A stretch of DNA of 64,000 nucleotides from NCBI RefSeq assembly GCF_900163715.1, contig NZ_FWFF01000017.1, forward strand, positions 372,001 through 436,000. The letters run 5' to 3'. Positions 43,391 to 53,581 of this stretch are shown here, one piece after another. The notes under the pieces are model-generated. The model did no database searches. It was not told where the DNA came from and was given only the letters and a program-made list of their open reading frames with translations. Each line of letters begins with the position of its first letter. Position 1 is the stretch's first letter. A program made the translations under genes and the position numbers. Source of the DNA: Brevibacterium yomogidense. Its GTDB lineage: Bacteria > Actinomycetota > Actinomycetes > Actinomycetales > Brevibacteriaceae.

Positions 43391-43879
43391 GTGACCATTG
43401 ATCCCGACCCTTCCGCACCCGCCGACGCCCCTGCGCGCGACCTGCTGCGCCTCGACGAGCAGGTGTGCTTCGCTCTCGCCGTCGCGTCGCGCACGGTCGT
43501 GGCGATGTACGGGCCGCATCTGGCTCCTCTGGGCATCACCCACCCGCAGTACCTCGTCATGCTGGCGCTGTGGGAGGAGTCTCCCCGTCACCAGGGCGAC
43601 CTCGCCCGGGCGGTGCACCTGGAGCCGGCCACGCTCTCTCCGCTGCTCACGAGGCTGGAGAAGGTCGGCTACGTCCAGCGGGTCGCGTCGCCCGCGGACG
43701 CCCGCGTCCGCCTGGTCGGGCTGACCGATGAGGGGAGGGACGTCCGGAAGCGCGCGGAGACGATCCCCGGTGCGATCCTCGCCGACCTCGACATGGACAT
43801 CGACGAACTGGCGTCGCTGCGGGACAGGCTCACCGCACTCATCGTCCGCGCAGAGAAGGCCAGCGAGGAGCAGGCCTAA
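43391..43879 (+). CDS. ohrR: OhrR-like MarR family regulator
   Basis: 162 residues from a GTG at 43391; an in-frame GTG at 43376 is possible. The N-terminal reactive cysteine occurs in the OhrR context EQVCFALAVASRTVVAMYGPHL, followed by LGITHPQYLVMLALWEE, and the wing DARVRLVGLTDEG. OhrR senses organic hydroperoxides by oxidation of this Cys. One of the tyrosines that hold the Cys in Bacillus OhrR is kept (AMYGP); the ITYPQY Tyr is His here. No ohr gene is adjacent; an OsmC-like gene lies 11 kb away. The stop overlaps that of the ABC exporter by convergence. Confidence 0.83.
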   Translation: MTIDPDPSAPADAPARDLLRLDEQVCFALAVASRTVVAMYGPHLAPLGITHPQYLVMLALWEESPRHQGDLARAVHLEPATLSPLLTRLEKVGYVQRVASPADARVRLVGLTDEGRDVRKRAETIPGAILADLDMDIDELASLRDRLTALIVRAEKASEEQA

Positions 43880-45690
43880 GCCCGCGACTCCTCCCACGCC
43901 CCGTGCAGCTTCGCGAACCGTCCGCCGGACGCGATGAGCGCGGCGGGAGTGTCATCCTCCACGAGCCGGCCGTCGTCCATGACGAGGACCCGGTCCGCGA
44001 TCTCCACGGTGGACAGGCGGTGGGCGATGATCACCGCAGTCCGCCCCTCCAGCACCGTCGCGAGTGCCTCCTGGACCTGCCGCTCCGAGGGGATGTCGAG
44101 GTGCGCGGTGGCCTCATCGAGCACCAGGACGTCCGGGTCCGCGAGGAACGCGCGTGCGAAGCTCACCAGCTGCCGCTGGCCGGATGACAGCCGCCCGCCG
44201 CGCTTGCGCACGTCCGTGTCGAAGCCGTCGGGCATCCGTCGGATGAACGGGGTGAGCCCCACCGCATCCGCCGCGTCCCTGACCTGCTGATCCGTCGCCC
44301 CGGGCCTGCCGATGCGGATGTTGTCCGCGATCGATCCGCCGAACTGGTACGACTCCTGCGTCACCATGACGACCGCCCTGCGCAGGTCGTCGTCCGCGAC
44401 CTCTCGCAGGTCCACCCCGTCCATCAGGACCCGGCCGGCCGTCGGATCGTAGAACCGGGTCAGCAGCTTCACGAGCGTTGACTTCCCCGCACCTGTCATC
44501 CCGACGAGCGCAACGGTCTGCCCCGCCGGGATCTCCAGGTCGAACCGCGGCAGCACCGGAACACCGTCGCCGTAGGAGAACGCGACGTCGTCGAACTCGA
44601 CCCGGCGACCCCCGGCCCGCACCGCCGGCAGCGGGGTGGGGCTGGTGGGCTCGACGACCTCGGGCACGGCGTCGATGACGGCGGTGATCTTCTCCAGCGC
44701 GGCGGACGCGGACTGGTACATCGTGAACGCCTGGACCAGCTCGTCGAGCGGTCCGTAGAACCGGCGCACGTACAGCAGGAAGGCGGTGAGCATGCCGACC
44801 TGCAGTGCATCGCCGATCACCAGCCAGCCGCCCACCAGCAGCACCGCCGCCATCGACAGGTTGCCGATCAGCCGCGTGCCGGCGGCGAACCACGCGGTGT
44901 TGCGGAGGCTGGCCGCAGTGGCGTTGCGGAACTCCCTGTCCTCCTCGACGATGCGTCGGTCATTGACGTCCTCCCGGCGGAACGACTGGACGGCGCGGAT
45001 GCCGCCCAGCGTCTCGACGATGTGGACGATGACCTTCGCGATCGCCGTGCGGGTGCGGCGCTGATTCCGGCGCTGGGCGCGGTTCGACACGATCGACACC
45101 CACAGCAGCGGGATGAAGCCCAGGAACACGACGATCGCCATCCGCCAGTCCATGACGATCAGCGTCACGGCGATCGCGCCCATCGCGGCCAGTCCGATCG
45201 CCGTCTCCTGCAGCGAGCCCGTGAGGAAGACCTGGATGTTCTCCATGTCGGATGTCTGGCGGGACACGAGCCTGCCGGAGGTCGACCGCTCGTGGTACGC
45301 GATGCCCAGGCGCTGGACATGGTCGAACAGGCGCCGGCGCAGCGAGACCATGAGGCGCTGCGCGAGCGTGCCGGTCAGTCTCGTGCCGAAGAAGTCTGCG
45401 ACACCCGTGGCGAGGGTGACCAGCAGGAACGCAGCCAGTGGGATCACCAGTGCGGTCGTGTCGCCGTCGATCGCAGCGGGGATGCCGCGGTCCATCGCCT
45501 GCGCGATGAGGGCGGGGCCGATCGCGTTGCCGATCCCGAACAGCAGCAGGATCACGACGAGCACGAGGTAGCCCGTGCGCTCCGGCCGCGCCAGATCGAA
45601 CAGCAGCCTGCGGGCGCGCTGCGCGATGTCCGGCGGCAGGGTGTCCGGTTCGTGCGGGCTGCGCCGCTCCTGGTCTGAGTGGTCGCTCAT
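43876..45690 (-). CDS. ABC exporter subunit with intact ATPase site
   Basis: 604 residues. Six-helix transmembrane domain (about 30-320) fused to an ATPase domain: Walker A GMTGAGKST, signature LSSGQRQ, Walker B VLVLDEATAHLD with catalytic Glu and switch His in AHRLST. Pairs with the product of the gene whose stop overlaps its start (ATGA) to form a heterodimeric multidrug/lipid-type exporter. Resembles the consensus-site half of TM287/288 or BmrCD. Substrate unknown. Confidence 0.92.
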   Translation of the reverse strand: MSDHSDQERRSPHEPDTLPPDIAQRARRLLFDLARPERTGYLVLVVILLLFGIGNAIGPALIAQAMDRGIPAAIDGDTTALVIPLAAFLLVTLATGVADFFGTRLTGTLAQRLMVSLRRRLFDHVQRLGIAYHERSTSGRLVSRQTSDMENIQVFLTGSLQETAIGLAAMGAIAVTLIVMDWRMAIVVFLGFIPLLWVSIVSNRAQRRNQRRTRTAIAKVIVHIVETLGGIRAVQSFRREDVNDRRIVEEDREFRNATAASLRNTAWFAAGTRLIGNLSMAAVLLVGGWLVIGDALQVGMLTAFLLYVRRFYGPLDELVQAFTMYQSASAALEKITAVIDAVPEVVEPTSPTPLPAVRAGGRRVEFDDVAFSYGDGVPVLPRFDLEIPAGQTVALVGMTGAGKSTLVKLLTRFYDPTAGRVLMDGVDLREVADDDLRRAVVMVTQESYQFGGSIADNIRIGRPGATDQQVRDAADAVGLTPFIRRMPDGFDTDVRKRGGRLSSGQRQLVSFARAFLADPDVLVLDEATAHLDIPSERQVQEALATVLEGRTAVIIAHRLSTVEIADRVLVMDDGRLVEDDTPAALIASGGRFAKLHGAWEESRA

Positions 45691-47453
45691 ACCTTCACCC
45701 CCATGAGGGTGCGGTAGACCGCCGAGGTCCCCAGCAGCTCCTCGTGGCCGCCCACCGCGAGGATCCGTCCGTCGTCCATGACGGCGACGCGGTCGGCCAG
45801 CGCCGCCGTCGAGGGGCGGTGGGCGACGATGAGCGCGGTGGTCTCAGCGAGCACGGTGCGCAGGCGATTCTGCACGCGGTCCTCGGTGTCGACGTCGACG
45901 GCGGAGAGGGGATCGTCGAGGACGAGGAACCGCGGTCGGCCCGCGACAGCCCGTGCCAGCGCGATGCGCTGCCGCTGCCCGCCGGACAGCGAAAGGCCCT
46001 GCTCGCCGACCTCGGTGTCGAGGCCGTCCGGCAGCGCGCGGACGAAATCGGCAGCCTGGGCGATCTCGAGCGCCTCCCACACCCCGTTCTCGTCGATCGC
46101 GGTGCCGCCGTCGACGGACTGCGTGCCCATCGCGACGTTCTCCTTGACAGACGCGGAGAACAGGATGGGCTCCTCGAACGCGACGCCCATGCGGGAGCGC
46201 AGGTCCGCGAGCGCGAGGTCCCGGACGTCGTGGCCGTCCACGCGCACGGCGCCTTCCGTGACGTCGAAGAGGCGGGGCACGAGTGCCGTCATCGCGGTCT
46301 TCCCGGTGCCGGTCGTTCCGACCAGGGCGAGCGTCTCACCGGGTGCGATCCGCAGGTCCACGCCTGCGAGCAGGGGAGTCTCCGCATCCTCGTGCTGGAA
46401 GACGACGCGGTCGAACTCGAGCACGCCAGTAGCGGGGTCAGACGAGGAAGCGGCTGCCGAGGTGACAGCGGCGGCCTCCGCCGCCTTGGGATCGGTGATC
46501 CGAGGCTCCAGATCCATGAGCTCCCAGTAGCGGGTGGCGGCGGTCGCGGCCATGAGCGCGTCGGCCAGGAGGAACCCGAACATCTCGATGGGCATGCGGA
46601 GGTACATCATGAGCGTGATCGCGGCGACCGTCTGGCCGAGCGTCGCCCAGCCGGTCACGACGCCCCACGCGCCGACGGCGGCGAAGGCGACCAGCGCCAG
46701 CTGCGGCAGCAGCATGATCGCGCCGAACAGCCACGCGTCGAGCCGGACCTTCTCCAGCTCGTGGCCGCGCAGGCGTTCGACGATGAGGCGGAATCGCTGC
46801 GCGGCCCAGGGGCTGCGCCCGAAAGCCAGTAGGACGCGGATGCCCTGGACCGATTCCTCGACGGAGGTGGAGACCTCGCCCATCGTGTCCTGTGCGGCGC
46901 GGGCGGCGATCTTGTAGCGGGAGTTGAACCACGCGACGCCGGCCATCGTCGGCAGGCTCATGAGCACGAGGAGGACGACGAACACCGGCTGGATGAAGGA
47001 CAGGATCACGCCGCCGAGCACGACCAGGCACGGGGTGATCACCAGGAACGGCAGGCCGAACGCGGTGAAGCGGCGCAGCTGGGTGAGGTCGTTGGTGGCG
47101 CGCGACAGCATCTGGCCGGAGTCCCACTCGTCGTGGTGGGTGATGTCGAGGCGCTGCAGGTGGGAGAAGAGGCGGCGGCGCCACAGCACTTCCCAGTCGG
47201 CGGTCATGCCGGCGGTGATCATGCGGCGGATGAGCTGGGCGAGGGACTCCGCGAAGCCCACGGCGACGACCAGGAGGGCGATGAGGACGAGGCGGCGGTA
47301 ATCGTGGTCGGCGATCGGCCCGTCGACGGCGCGACCGGTGAGGACGGGGATGAGGAATCCGATGCCCGTGGAGAAGAGCGCGAGCAGGATGCTCACCGCG
47401 TAGCGCCATGCCCGGGGACGGATGTCCGGCCAGAACCTGAGGAGATCACGCAT
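45687..47453 (-). CDS. ABC exporter subunit with degenerate catalytic Glu
   Basis: 588 residues. Six-helix domain then ATPase: Walker A GTTGTGKT, signature LSLSGGQRQR, Walker B LVLDDPLSAVD in which the catalytic Glu is Asp, and AHRPST with the switch His. This is the asymmetric half of a heterodimeric exporter, a well-known arrangement. A Ser/Ala-rich linker (about 333-350) joins the domains. First gene of the pair, start at 47453 with no nearby hairpin upstream. Confidence 0.92.
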   Translation of the reverse strand: MRDLLRFWPDIRPRAWRYAVSILLALFSTGIGFLIPVLTGRAVDGPIADHDYRRLVLIALLVVAVGFAESLAQLIRRMITAGMTADWEVLWRRRLFSHLQRLDITHHDEWDSGQMLSRATNDLTQLRRFTAFGLPFLVITPCLVVLGGVILSFIQPVFVVLLVLMSLPTMAGVAWFNSRYKIAARAAQDTMGEVSTSVEESVQGIRVLLAFGRSPWAAQRFRLIVERLRGHELEKVRLDAWLFGAIMLLPQLALVAFAAVGAWGVVTGWATLGQTVAAITLMMYLRMPIEMFGFLLADALMAATAATRYWELMDLEPRITDPKAAEAAAVTSAAASSSDPATGVLEFDRVVFQHEDAETPLLAGVDLRIAPGETLALVGTTGTGKTAMTALVPRLFDVTEGAVRVDGHDVRDLALADLRSRMGVAFEEPILFSASVKENVAMGTQSVDGGTAIDENGVWEALEIAQAADFVRALPDGLDTEVGEQGLSLSGGQRQRIALARAVAGRPRFLVLDDPLSAVDVDTEDRVQNRLRTVLAETTALIVAHRPSTAALADRVAVMDDGRILAVGGHEELLGTSAVYRTLMGVKV

Positions 47454-47529
47454 GGTGGGCCAATCCTATGCCGAGTGCTGTGCCGGGGGTGCTGACCGGC
47501 CCGGCTGCTGCCTGAACCGGCGGCACCCG

Positions 47530-48960
47530 TCAGCCGCGTCGCAGGCGGACGACGACCTCGGCGTGGGCGGTGTGCGGGAACATGTCGAGCAGCCGGGCGG
47601 CGGTGATGCGGTACGACGACATCGTCTGCAGGTCGTGGGCGAGCGTCGTCGGATTGCAGCTGGAGTAGATGACGTCGCGGACGCGGGAGCCCTCGACCCA
47701 CGCGGCGAGATCCCGGCCGAGGCCCCGCCGCGGGGGATTCACGATGAGGAGGTCGGGGCGGTGCGCATGCTCGTCCCTGGCGGCACCCCCGTCTTCGTCC
47801 CCGGTGGCGAACAGAGCGGCGTCGGCGGTCGTGAACTCCACGTCGAGGCCCAGGTCCTGTGCCGTGCGGGTCGCGGAGTCGATGGCCTGCTCGGAGACCT
47901 CGACACCGAGCACCTTCCGGGAGGCGTCACCGATGGGCTTCGCGCAGTGCAGTGCGAAGCCGCCCACACCGCAGAAGAGGTCCCACACGACGAAGGGGGA
48001 GTCGCGCTGGGTGGCGGCCAGCGCCTCGGCGGCGGCTGCCTCAGCAGGCGCGCAGTCGTCGACCCAGGAGGCGACCTGCTCGTACAGCTGGGAGGCGACG
48101 TGCGTGTTGGTCTGCAGGAAGGACTGCGGGCGCACCCGCAGAGGGATGCGGCCCTGGCGGACGGTGAGCGCTTCGTCCCCGTGGAGGTGGATCTCGTCGG
48201 GGCCCTCGAGGACGGCGGCGTGCTCGGGCTGGATGTTCGCGGTGACGACCCGCACCTGGAAGCCGTTCGCGGCGACGGGGTCCGTGAGCAGGGCGATGTG
48301 CTCCTGGAGGCGAGGGGCCGGTCGTGCGGTGCGCAGGACGAAGCGGACCATGAGCTCGCCGTCGGGGGACGCGGTGATGAGGACGTGCTTGAGTTCGCCG
48401 CGACGGCGGGCGACGTCGTACGGGGAGACCTGCGCCCGTCGGATGAGGGCGGGGAGTGCGGCCAGTGCCGCGTGGATCGCCGGGGGATAGAGAGGGCAGT
48501 CGGAGAGGTCGATCCCGTGGCCCTCGACGTCGACGAGTCCCAGCGTGGGAGCCTCGGCGGTGCCGCCGGCGACCATCTTCGCCTTGTTCCGGAACCCGGC
48601 CTCGGGACTGCGGACGGGCGGCTGCCAATAGGCGGGCGACTGCCAATAGGCGGGGCCGGCCGCGTGTGGATCGGTCGGACTGGCCGCGTGCGAATCGGCG
48701 GGGCCGGCCGCGTGCACATCGGTGTGGCTCGCCGCGTGTGGATCGAGCAGCGCCGCGATCTCACTCTGCATATCGTCGAGGCGCCGCAGGGTGGGGACGG
48801 GCAGCAGGGTGCACGAACGGCACCGGCCCGCATCGAAGTGCGCGCAGGGGAGTGGGGGCGGATCCGCGACGACAGCGTGATCGACAGGGTGATCGGCTGA
48901 GTGATCAACAGTGCGATCGGCTGCGCGATCGTCGGCGCGATCAACAGAGTGTGTGGCCAT
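47530..48960 (-). CDS. RlmC/RumA-type 23S rRNA m5U methyltransferase
   Basis: 476 residues from the ATG at 48960 (TGGAG 6 nt upstream). N-terminal Cys cluster for a [4Fe-4S] centre (PCAHFDAGRCRSC), FLQTNTHVASQLYE, SAM site DLFCGVGGFALHC, NPPRRGLG and catalytic YSSCNPTT. The lack of a TRAM domain and the cluster spacing point to the RlmC branch that methylates U747 of 23S rRNA. Two low-complexity repeats are inserted: Asp/Arg/His-rich at residues about 5-30 and His-Ala-Ala/Pro-Ala-Tyr-Trp repeats at about 73-115. Both are atypical for the family. Confidence 0.87.
   Translation of the reverse strand: MATHSVDRADDRAADRTVDHSADHPVDHAVVADPPPLPCAHFDAGRCRSCTLLPVPTLRRLDDMQSEIAALLDPHAASHTDVHAAGPADSHAASPTDPHAAGPAYWQSPAYWQPPVRSPEAGFRNKAKMVAGGTAEAPTLGLVDVEGHGIDLSDCPLYPPAIHAALAALPALIRRAQVSPYDVARRRGELKHVLITASPDGELMVRFVLRTARPAPRLQEHIALLTDPVAANGFQVRVVTANIQPEHAAVLEGPDEIHLHGDEALTVRQGRIPLRVRPQSFLQTNTHVASQLYEQVASWVDDCAPAEAAAAEALAATQRDSPFVVWDLFCGVGGFALHCAKPIGDASRKVLGVEVSEQAIDSATRTAQDLGLDVEFTTADAALFATGDEDGGAARDEHAHRPDLLIVNPPRRGLGRDLAAWVEGSRVRDVIYSSCNPTTLAHDLQTMSSYRITAARLLDMFPHTAHAEVVVRLRRG
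48615..48745 (-). repeat. Degenerate repeats inside the RlmC-like gene
   Basis: Imperfect 24-bp units encode (His-Ala-Ala-Ser/Gly-Pro-Thr/Ala-Asp) and 18-bp units encode (Ala-Tyr-Trp-Gln-Pro). All are in frame. They form an insert between the iron-sulfur and methyltransferase parts. Confidence 0.75.
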
Positions 48961-49047
48961 CGCGCTCCAGGATACGCGGCAGACTCCGTCTACACCGGAC
49001 ACGCGAGACACCTATGTCTCACCGTACGAGACGCGACGAGCCGAGAT

Positions 49048-49077
49048 TCGACACGCGGACGATCGTGCTTGTAGCCT
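49048..49077 (+). promoter_or_regulatory. Promoter of the ilvBNC operon
   Basis: TCGACA (49048-49053) and TAGCCT (49072-49077) are 18 bp apart. The predicted transcription start falls at or next to the leader-peptide ATG (49083), so the leader mRNA is probably leaderless. Three GAGAC/GTCTC half-sites lie upstream at 49005-49032. Confidence 0.6.
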
Positions 49078-49082
49078 CTCAC

Positions 49083-49130
49083 ACATGAACGTCCTTCTCG
49101 TCGTCATTACCCAGCGCGCGGTGACCCCGT
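49083..49130 (+). CDS. ilvB leader peptide, 15 residues
   Basis: Encodes MNVLLVVITQRAVTP, with six branched-chain residues in a row of seven (V-L-L-V-V-I), then stop TAG at 49128. It lies 53 bp before a terminator hairpin with a T-tract. Stalling at Leu/Val/Ile codons when these amino acids are scarce would favour read-through into ilvB. This is the design known for ilvBNC of corynebacteria. Confidence 0.9.
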
Positions 49131-49186
49131 AGCTGTCGACTGACGACGTCCCGCGCGCCCTTTCCAGAACGGAAGGGCGTTTTTTT
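49112..49186 (+). terminator. Transcriptional attenuator of ilvBNC
   Basis: Terminator stem 49156-49164 with 49171-49179 and loop of 6, followed by seven T (49180-49186). A competing antiterminator pairs GCGCGCGG (49112-49119, inside the leader coding region) with CCGCGCGC (49151-49158), overlapping the terminator's 5' arm. A ribosome finishing the leader covers 49112-49119 and lets the terminator form; one stalled at the V-L-L-V-V-I codons leaves it free. Confidence 0.88.
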
Positions 49187-49291
49187 ATGCGAGGTGCTCC
49201 ATCCCGGGGCGCTGAGCGTGAAGAGGAAGCGGGGCATGAGGACGCCGCGCAAGGCGTCCATCAGGGAATCGATCACACGAAGGAGCCCATC

Positions 49292-51160
49292 GTGGCAGGC
49301 CCAGCACCGGCGCAGACACCCCGCGCCACCCCCACTCCCAGTCCCGTGCCCGCTCCGGGCGGTGCCGCAGTCCGCGGCTCGCGCTCGCAGCCGGAGGTGA
49401 TGACCGGCGCTCAGGCGATCATCCGCACTCTCGAGCAGCTGGGCGTCGACACCGTCTTCGGCCTCCCCGGCGGCACGATCCTCCCCACATACGATCCGCT
49501 GCTCGACTCGGAGCAGATCAACCACGTGCTGGTCCGCCACGAGCAGGGCGCCGGACACGCGGCGACCGGTTACGCGGCGGCGACCGGCCGCGTGGGCGTC
49601 TGCATGGCAACCTCCGGTCCGGGCGCGACGAACCTCGTCACCCCGATCGCGGACGCGCACATGGACTCCGTCCCGCTGCTCGCGATCACGGGCCAGCAGT
49701 CGTCCAAGCTGCTGGGCACCGACGCCTTCCAGGAGGCGGACATCGTGGGCATGACGATGCCCGTCACGAAGCACTCGTTCCTCGTGACCAACGCCCAGGA
49801 CATCCCGCAGGTGATCCGCTCCGCGCACCACATCGCGAGCACCGGTCGCCCCGGACCGGTCCTGGTCGACGTCACGAAGGACGCCCAGCAGGCGGAGCTC
49901 GAGTTCCGCTGGGACGACGAGCTCGACCTGCCGGGCTACCGTCCGGTGAACCGCCCGCACGCCAAGCAGATCCGCGAAGCGGCAGTGCTCATGGCGGAGG
50001 CCGAGCGTCCGGTCTTCTACGTGGGCGGTGGCGTGATCCGCTCGGGCGCCCACAAGGAGCTCCTCGCGCTCGCCGAGGCGACGAACATCCCAGTCACCAC
50101 GACCCTCATGGCCCGCGGCGCGTTCCCGGACTCCCACCCGCAGCACCTGGGCATGCCCGGCATGCACGGGACGGTCCCGGCGGTCGCCGCCATCCAGAAG
50201 TCCGACCTGCTCATCGCGATCGGCTCCCGCTTCGACGACCGGGTCACCGGTGAGCTCGAGAGCTTCGCGCCCGGAGCCCGGGTCATCCATGCCGACATCG
50301 ACCCCGCAGAGATCGGCAAGAACCGCATCGCGGACGTGCCGATCGTGGGCGATGCCGCGGAGGTGCTCGATGCCCTGCTGACCGAGCTGCGGACGAACCA
50401 CTCTGCGGCTCTGGCCGCGGAGAGGCCCTCCTGGTGGGGCCTGGTCAATGGGTGGAAGCAGAGCTTCCCACTGGGCTTCGAGAAGAACGACGACGGACTG
50501 TGCGATCCGCAGTACGTCATCCAGCGGATCTCCGCGCTCACCGGCCCCGAGGGCGTCTACGCCGCGGGCGTCGGCCAGCACCAGATGTGGGCCGCGCAGT
50601 TCGTGGAGTACGAGCGTCCGAAGGCATGGCTGAACTCCGGCGGTCTGGGCACCATGGGCTACTCCGTGCCCGCCGCGATGGGTGCGAAGGTCGGCGAGCC
50701 GGACCGCCAGGTCTGGGCGATCGACGGCGACGGATGCTTCCAGATGACCAACCAGGAGCTCGCGACCTGCGTCATCAACAAGATCCCGATCAAGGTCGCT
50801 ATCATCAACAACTCGTCGCTGGGCATGGTCCGCCAGTGGCAGACGCTGTTCTACGACGGCCGCTACTCGCACTCCGACCTCAACACGGGCCACGAGTCCG
50901 TGCGGGTGCCGGACTTCGTCAAGCTCGCGGAGGCGTACGGCTGCGAGGGCATCCGCGTCACCCGCAACGAGGAGGTCGACGAGGCGGTCCAGCGCGCGCT
51001 GGACATCAACGACCGTCCGGTCGTCATCGACTTCGTCGTCCCCGCGGACGCGATGGTGTGGCCGATGGTGGCCGCCGGCGTGAGCAACGACCACATCCAG
51101 TACGCCCGTGACATCCGCCCGGACTTCTCCGGCGAATCCGAGGAAGGTGAAGAGGCATGA
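49292..51160 (+). CDS. ilvB: Acetolactate synthase large subunit
   Basis: 622 residues from a GTG at 49292 with AAGGAG 6 nt upstream; longer in-frame starts begin right after the attenuator and lack a site. ThDP enzyme: catalytic Glu in [17 protein letters not shown]/substrate stretch [15 protein letters not shown], and ThDP motif [19 protein letters not shown]. Condenses two pyruvates, or pyruvate with 2-oxobutyrate, as the first step to valine, leucine and isoleucine. Forms the holoenzyme with IlvN, whose ATG overlaps this stop. Confidence 0.96.
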   Translation: MAGPAPAQTPRATPTPSPVPAPGGAAVRGSRSQPEVMTGAQAIIRTLEQLGVDTVFGLPGGTILPTYDPLLDSEQINHVLVRHEQGAGHAATGYAAATGRVGVCMATSGPGATNLVTPIADAHMDSVPLLAITGQQSSKLLGTDAFQEADIVGMTMPVTKHSFLVTNAQDIPQVIRSAHHIASTGRPGPVLVDVTKDAQQAELEFRWDDELDLPGYRPVNRPHAKQIREAAVLMAEAERPVFYVGGGVIRSGAHKELLALAEATNIPVTTTLMARGAFPDSHPQHLGMPGMHGTVPAVAAIQKSDLLIAIGSRFDDRVTGELESFAPGARVIHADIDPAEIGKNRIADVPIVGDAAEVLDALLTELRTNHSAALAAERPSWWGLVNGWKQSFPLGFEKNDDGLCDPQYVIQRISALTGPEGVYAAGVGQHQMWAAQFVEYERPKAWLNSGGLGTMGYSVPAAMGAKVGEPDRQVWAIDGDGCFQMTNQELATCVINKIPIKVAIINNSSLGMVRQWQTLFYDGRYSHSDLNTGHESVRVPDFVKLAEAYGCEGIRVTRNEEVDEAVQRALDINDRPVVIDFVVPADAMVWPMVAAGVSNDHIQYARDIRPDFSGESEEGEEA

Positions 51161-51663
51161 GCCGCCATACGCTGTCCGTCCTCGTCGAGGACAAGCCCGG
51201 TGTGCTGACGCGCTTCACCGGCCTCATCGCCCGCCGCGGGTTCAACATCCACTCGCTCGCCGTGGGCACCACGGAGCTCGAGGGGCTGTCGCGGATCACA
51301 GTCGTCGTGGATGTCGAGGACACACCGCTGGAACAGGTGACGAAGCAGCTCAACAAGCTGATCAACGTCATCAAGATCGTGGAGCTGGAACCGGAGACCT
51401 CGGTCCGCCGCGCCCACATGATCTTCAAGGTCCGGGCCGATGCCGCGGTCCGGGTGCAGGTCCAGGCCGTCGTGGAGATGTTCGACGCCCGCATCGTCGA
51501 TGTCGCCGTCGACGCGGTGAGCGTCGAGGCGACCGGCGAGCAGGACAAGGTCGATGCGCTCCACCGGGTGCTCGAGCCGTTCGGCATCAAGGAGATCGTC
51601 CAGTCCGGGACGCTCGCGATCGGTCGCGGCTCGAAGTCGATGACCGACCGCGCTGGGCGCTGA
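51157..51663 (+). CDS. ilvN: Acetolactate synthase small (regulatory) subunit
   Basis: 168 residues. ACT domain with [19 protein letters not shown] and [12 protein letters not shown], and a C-terminal domain typical of valine-sensitive regulatory subunits. Binds valine and controls IlvB. ATGA overlap with ilvB couples translation. Confidence 0.96.
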   Translation: MSRHTLSVLVEDKPGVLTRFTGLIARRGFNIHSLAVGTTELEGLSRITVVVDVEDTPLEQVTKQLNKLINVIKIVELEPETSVRRAHMIFKVRADAAVRVQVQAVVEMFDARIVDVAVDAVSVEATGEQDKVDALHRVLEPFGIKEIVQSGTLAIGRGSKSMTDRAGR

Positions 51664-51696
51664 ATCACAGCATCCGGGCGCTGAACCACACATCTG
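51655..51696 (+). repeat. 21-bp tandem duplication over the ilvN stop codon
   Basis: GGGCGCTGAATCACAG.. at 51655 is repeated as GGGCGCTGAACCACAC.. at 51676. The first copy contains the ilvN stop; because the unit is 21 bp, the second copy supplies another in-frame TGA. Confidence 0.75.
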
Positions 51697-51697
51697 A

Positions 51698-52810
<1,113 letters not shown>

Positions 52811-52886
52811 TCGCTGAGGCGCTGAGCGGTTCTCAGCGCTGAACAGGTCGTCGTGCTGACGACGGTCCGCAGGAGCGCAGTCGGCT

Positions 52887-52936
52887 GACAAGTGGGGCGG
52901 GGAGAGGGCAGCAGCCCTCTCCCCGCCCCACTTGTC
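52887..52936 (+). terminator. 22-bp perfect terminator of ilvBNC
   Basis: Arms 52887-52908 and 52915-52936 pair without mismatch around CAGCAG, 76 bp after ilvC. This is the strongest hairpin in the window. Confidence 0.92.
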
Positions 52937-53001
52937 TGTGGGATCCTCTGGGGGGCGTCGCGGAAGATCGTCGCGGAGGATCGTCGATCGTCGAGGGTGG
53001 A

Positions 53002-53382
53002 GTGGTAGACGGGCGAGCAGAGGAGGTCCGAGTGGAAGCCGTGCCCGGTGCGATCGGCGTCTGTGCTGCGGTCGCTGCCGTGTGGTGGTCCTGGTTCTAC
53101 CCGGCTTACTGGGTGGGGGAGAGCTGGTACGGCACATGGACCTCCCGCGTCTTCCTCTACCTCATCCCGTCGTTCGCCGTTCTCGGCCTGCTCGTGGCAG
53201 CTCAGTCGATGCTGACTGCGCTGGGTGTCCCGTTGCCGGGGGAGGTGTTCGATCCGCTCGCCGTCGTACTCTTCGTCCTGCTGCTGGTGGGCTTCCTGGG
53301 GACACTGGGAGTGCCGCTCCCCGCTCCGTGGGCGCCTCGCTGGATGCGGCGGCGCAGGCGTGAGGACCGCGCGGCGCGCTAG
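53002..53382 (+). CDS. Hypothetical membrane protein
   Basis: 126 residues from a GTG at 53002 (GAGGGTGGA just upstream). Three hydrophobic segments (about 15-32, 48-68, 84-104) with a Trp/Tyr-rich first loop (WWSWFYPAYWVGESWYGTW) and a very basic C-terminus (RWMRRRRREDRAAR). No family recognised. Codon use fits real coding. It sits between the ilv terminator and the 23-bp repeat array. Confidence 0.6.
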   Translation: MVDGRAEEVRVEAVPGAIGVCAAVAAVWWSWFYPAYWVGESWYGTWTSRVFLYLIPSFAVLGLLVAAQSMLTALGVPLPGEVFDPLAVVLFVLLLVGFLGTLGVPLPAPWAPRWMRRRRREDRAAR

Positions 53383-53395
53383 ACGCTCGCGGCCC

Positions 53396-53540
53396 GAGCC
53401 GGATGCCCGAACGATCTTGAGCCGGGTGCCCGGACGATCTCGAGCCGGATGCCCGAACGATCTCGAGCCGGGTGCCCGGACGATCTCGAGCCGGATGCCG
53501 GAGCGATCCCGAAGCAGGCGCCCGGACGATCCCAGAGCCA
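53396..53540. repeat. Six-copy 23-bp tandem repeat upstream of eis
   Basis: Units beginning GAGCC start at 53396, 53419, 53442, 53465, 53488 and a diverged one at 53511. Two unit types alternate (GGATGCCCGAACGATCT and GGGTGCCCGGACGATCT), giving a 46-bp higher-order repeat. The array ends about 30 bp before the eis promoter box. Confidence 0.9.
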
Positions 53541-53581
53541 GACCCCCCAGCGGTGGGAGTCGAGTGCTATAGGGTTGAAGC

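Noticed and set aside
45687..47453. The Glu-to-Asp change in Walker B as an inactivating mutation
   Set aside because: One degenerate site is normal for heterodimeric ABC exporters; the partner subunit keeps its Glu.
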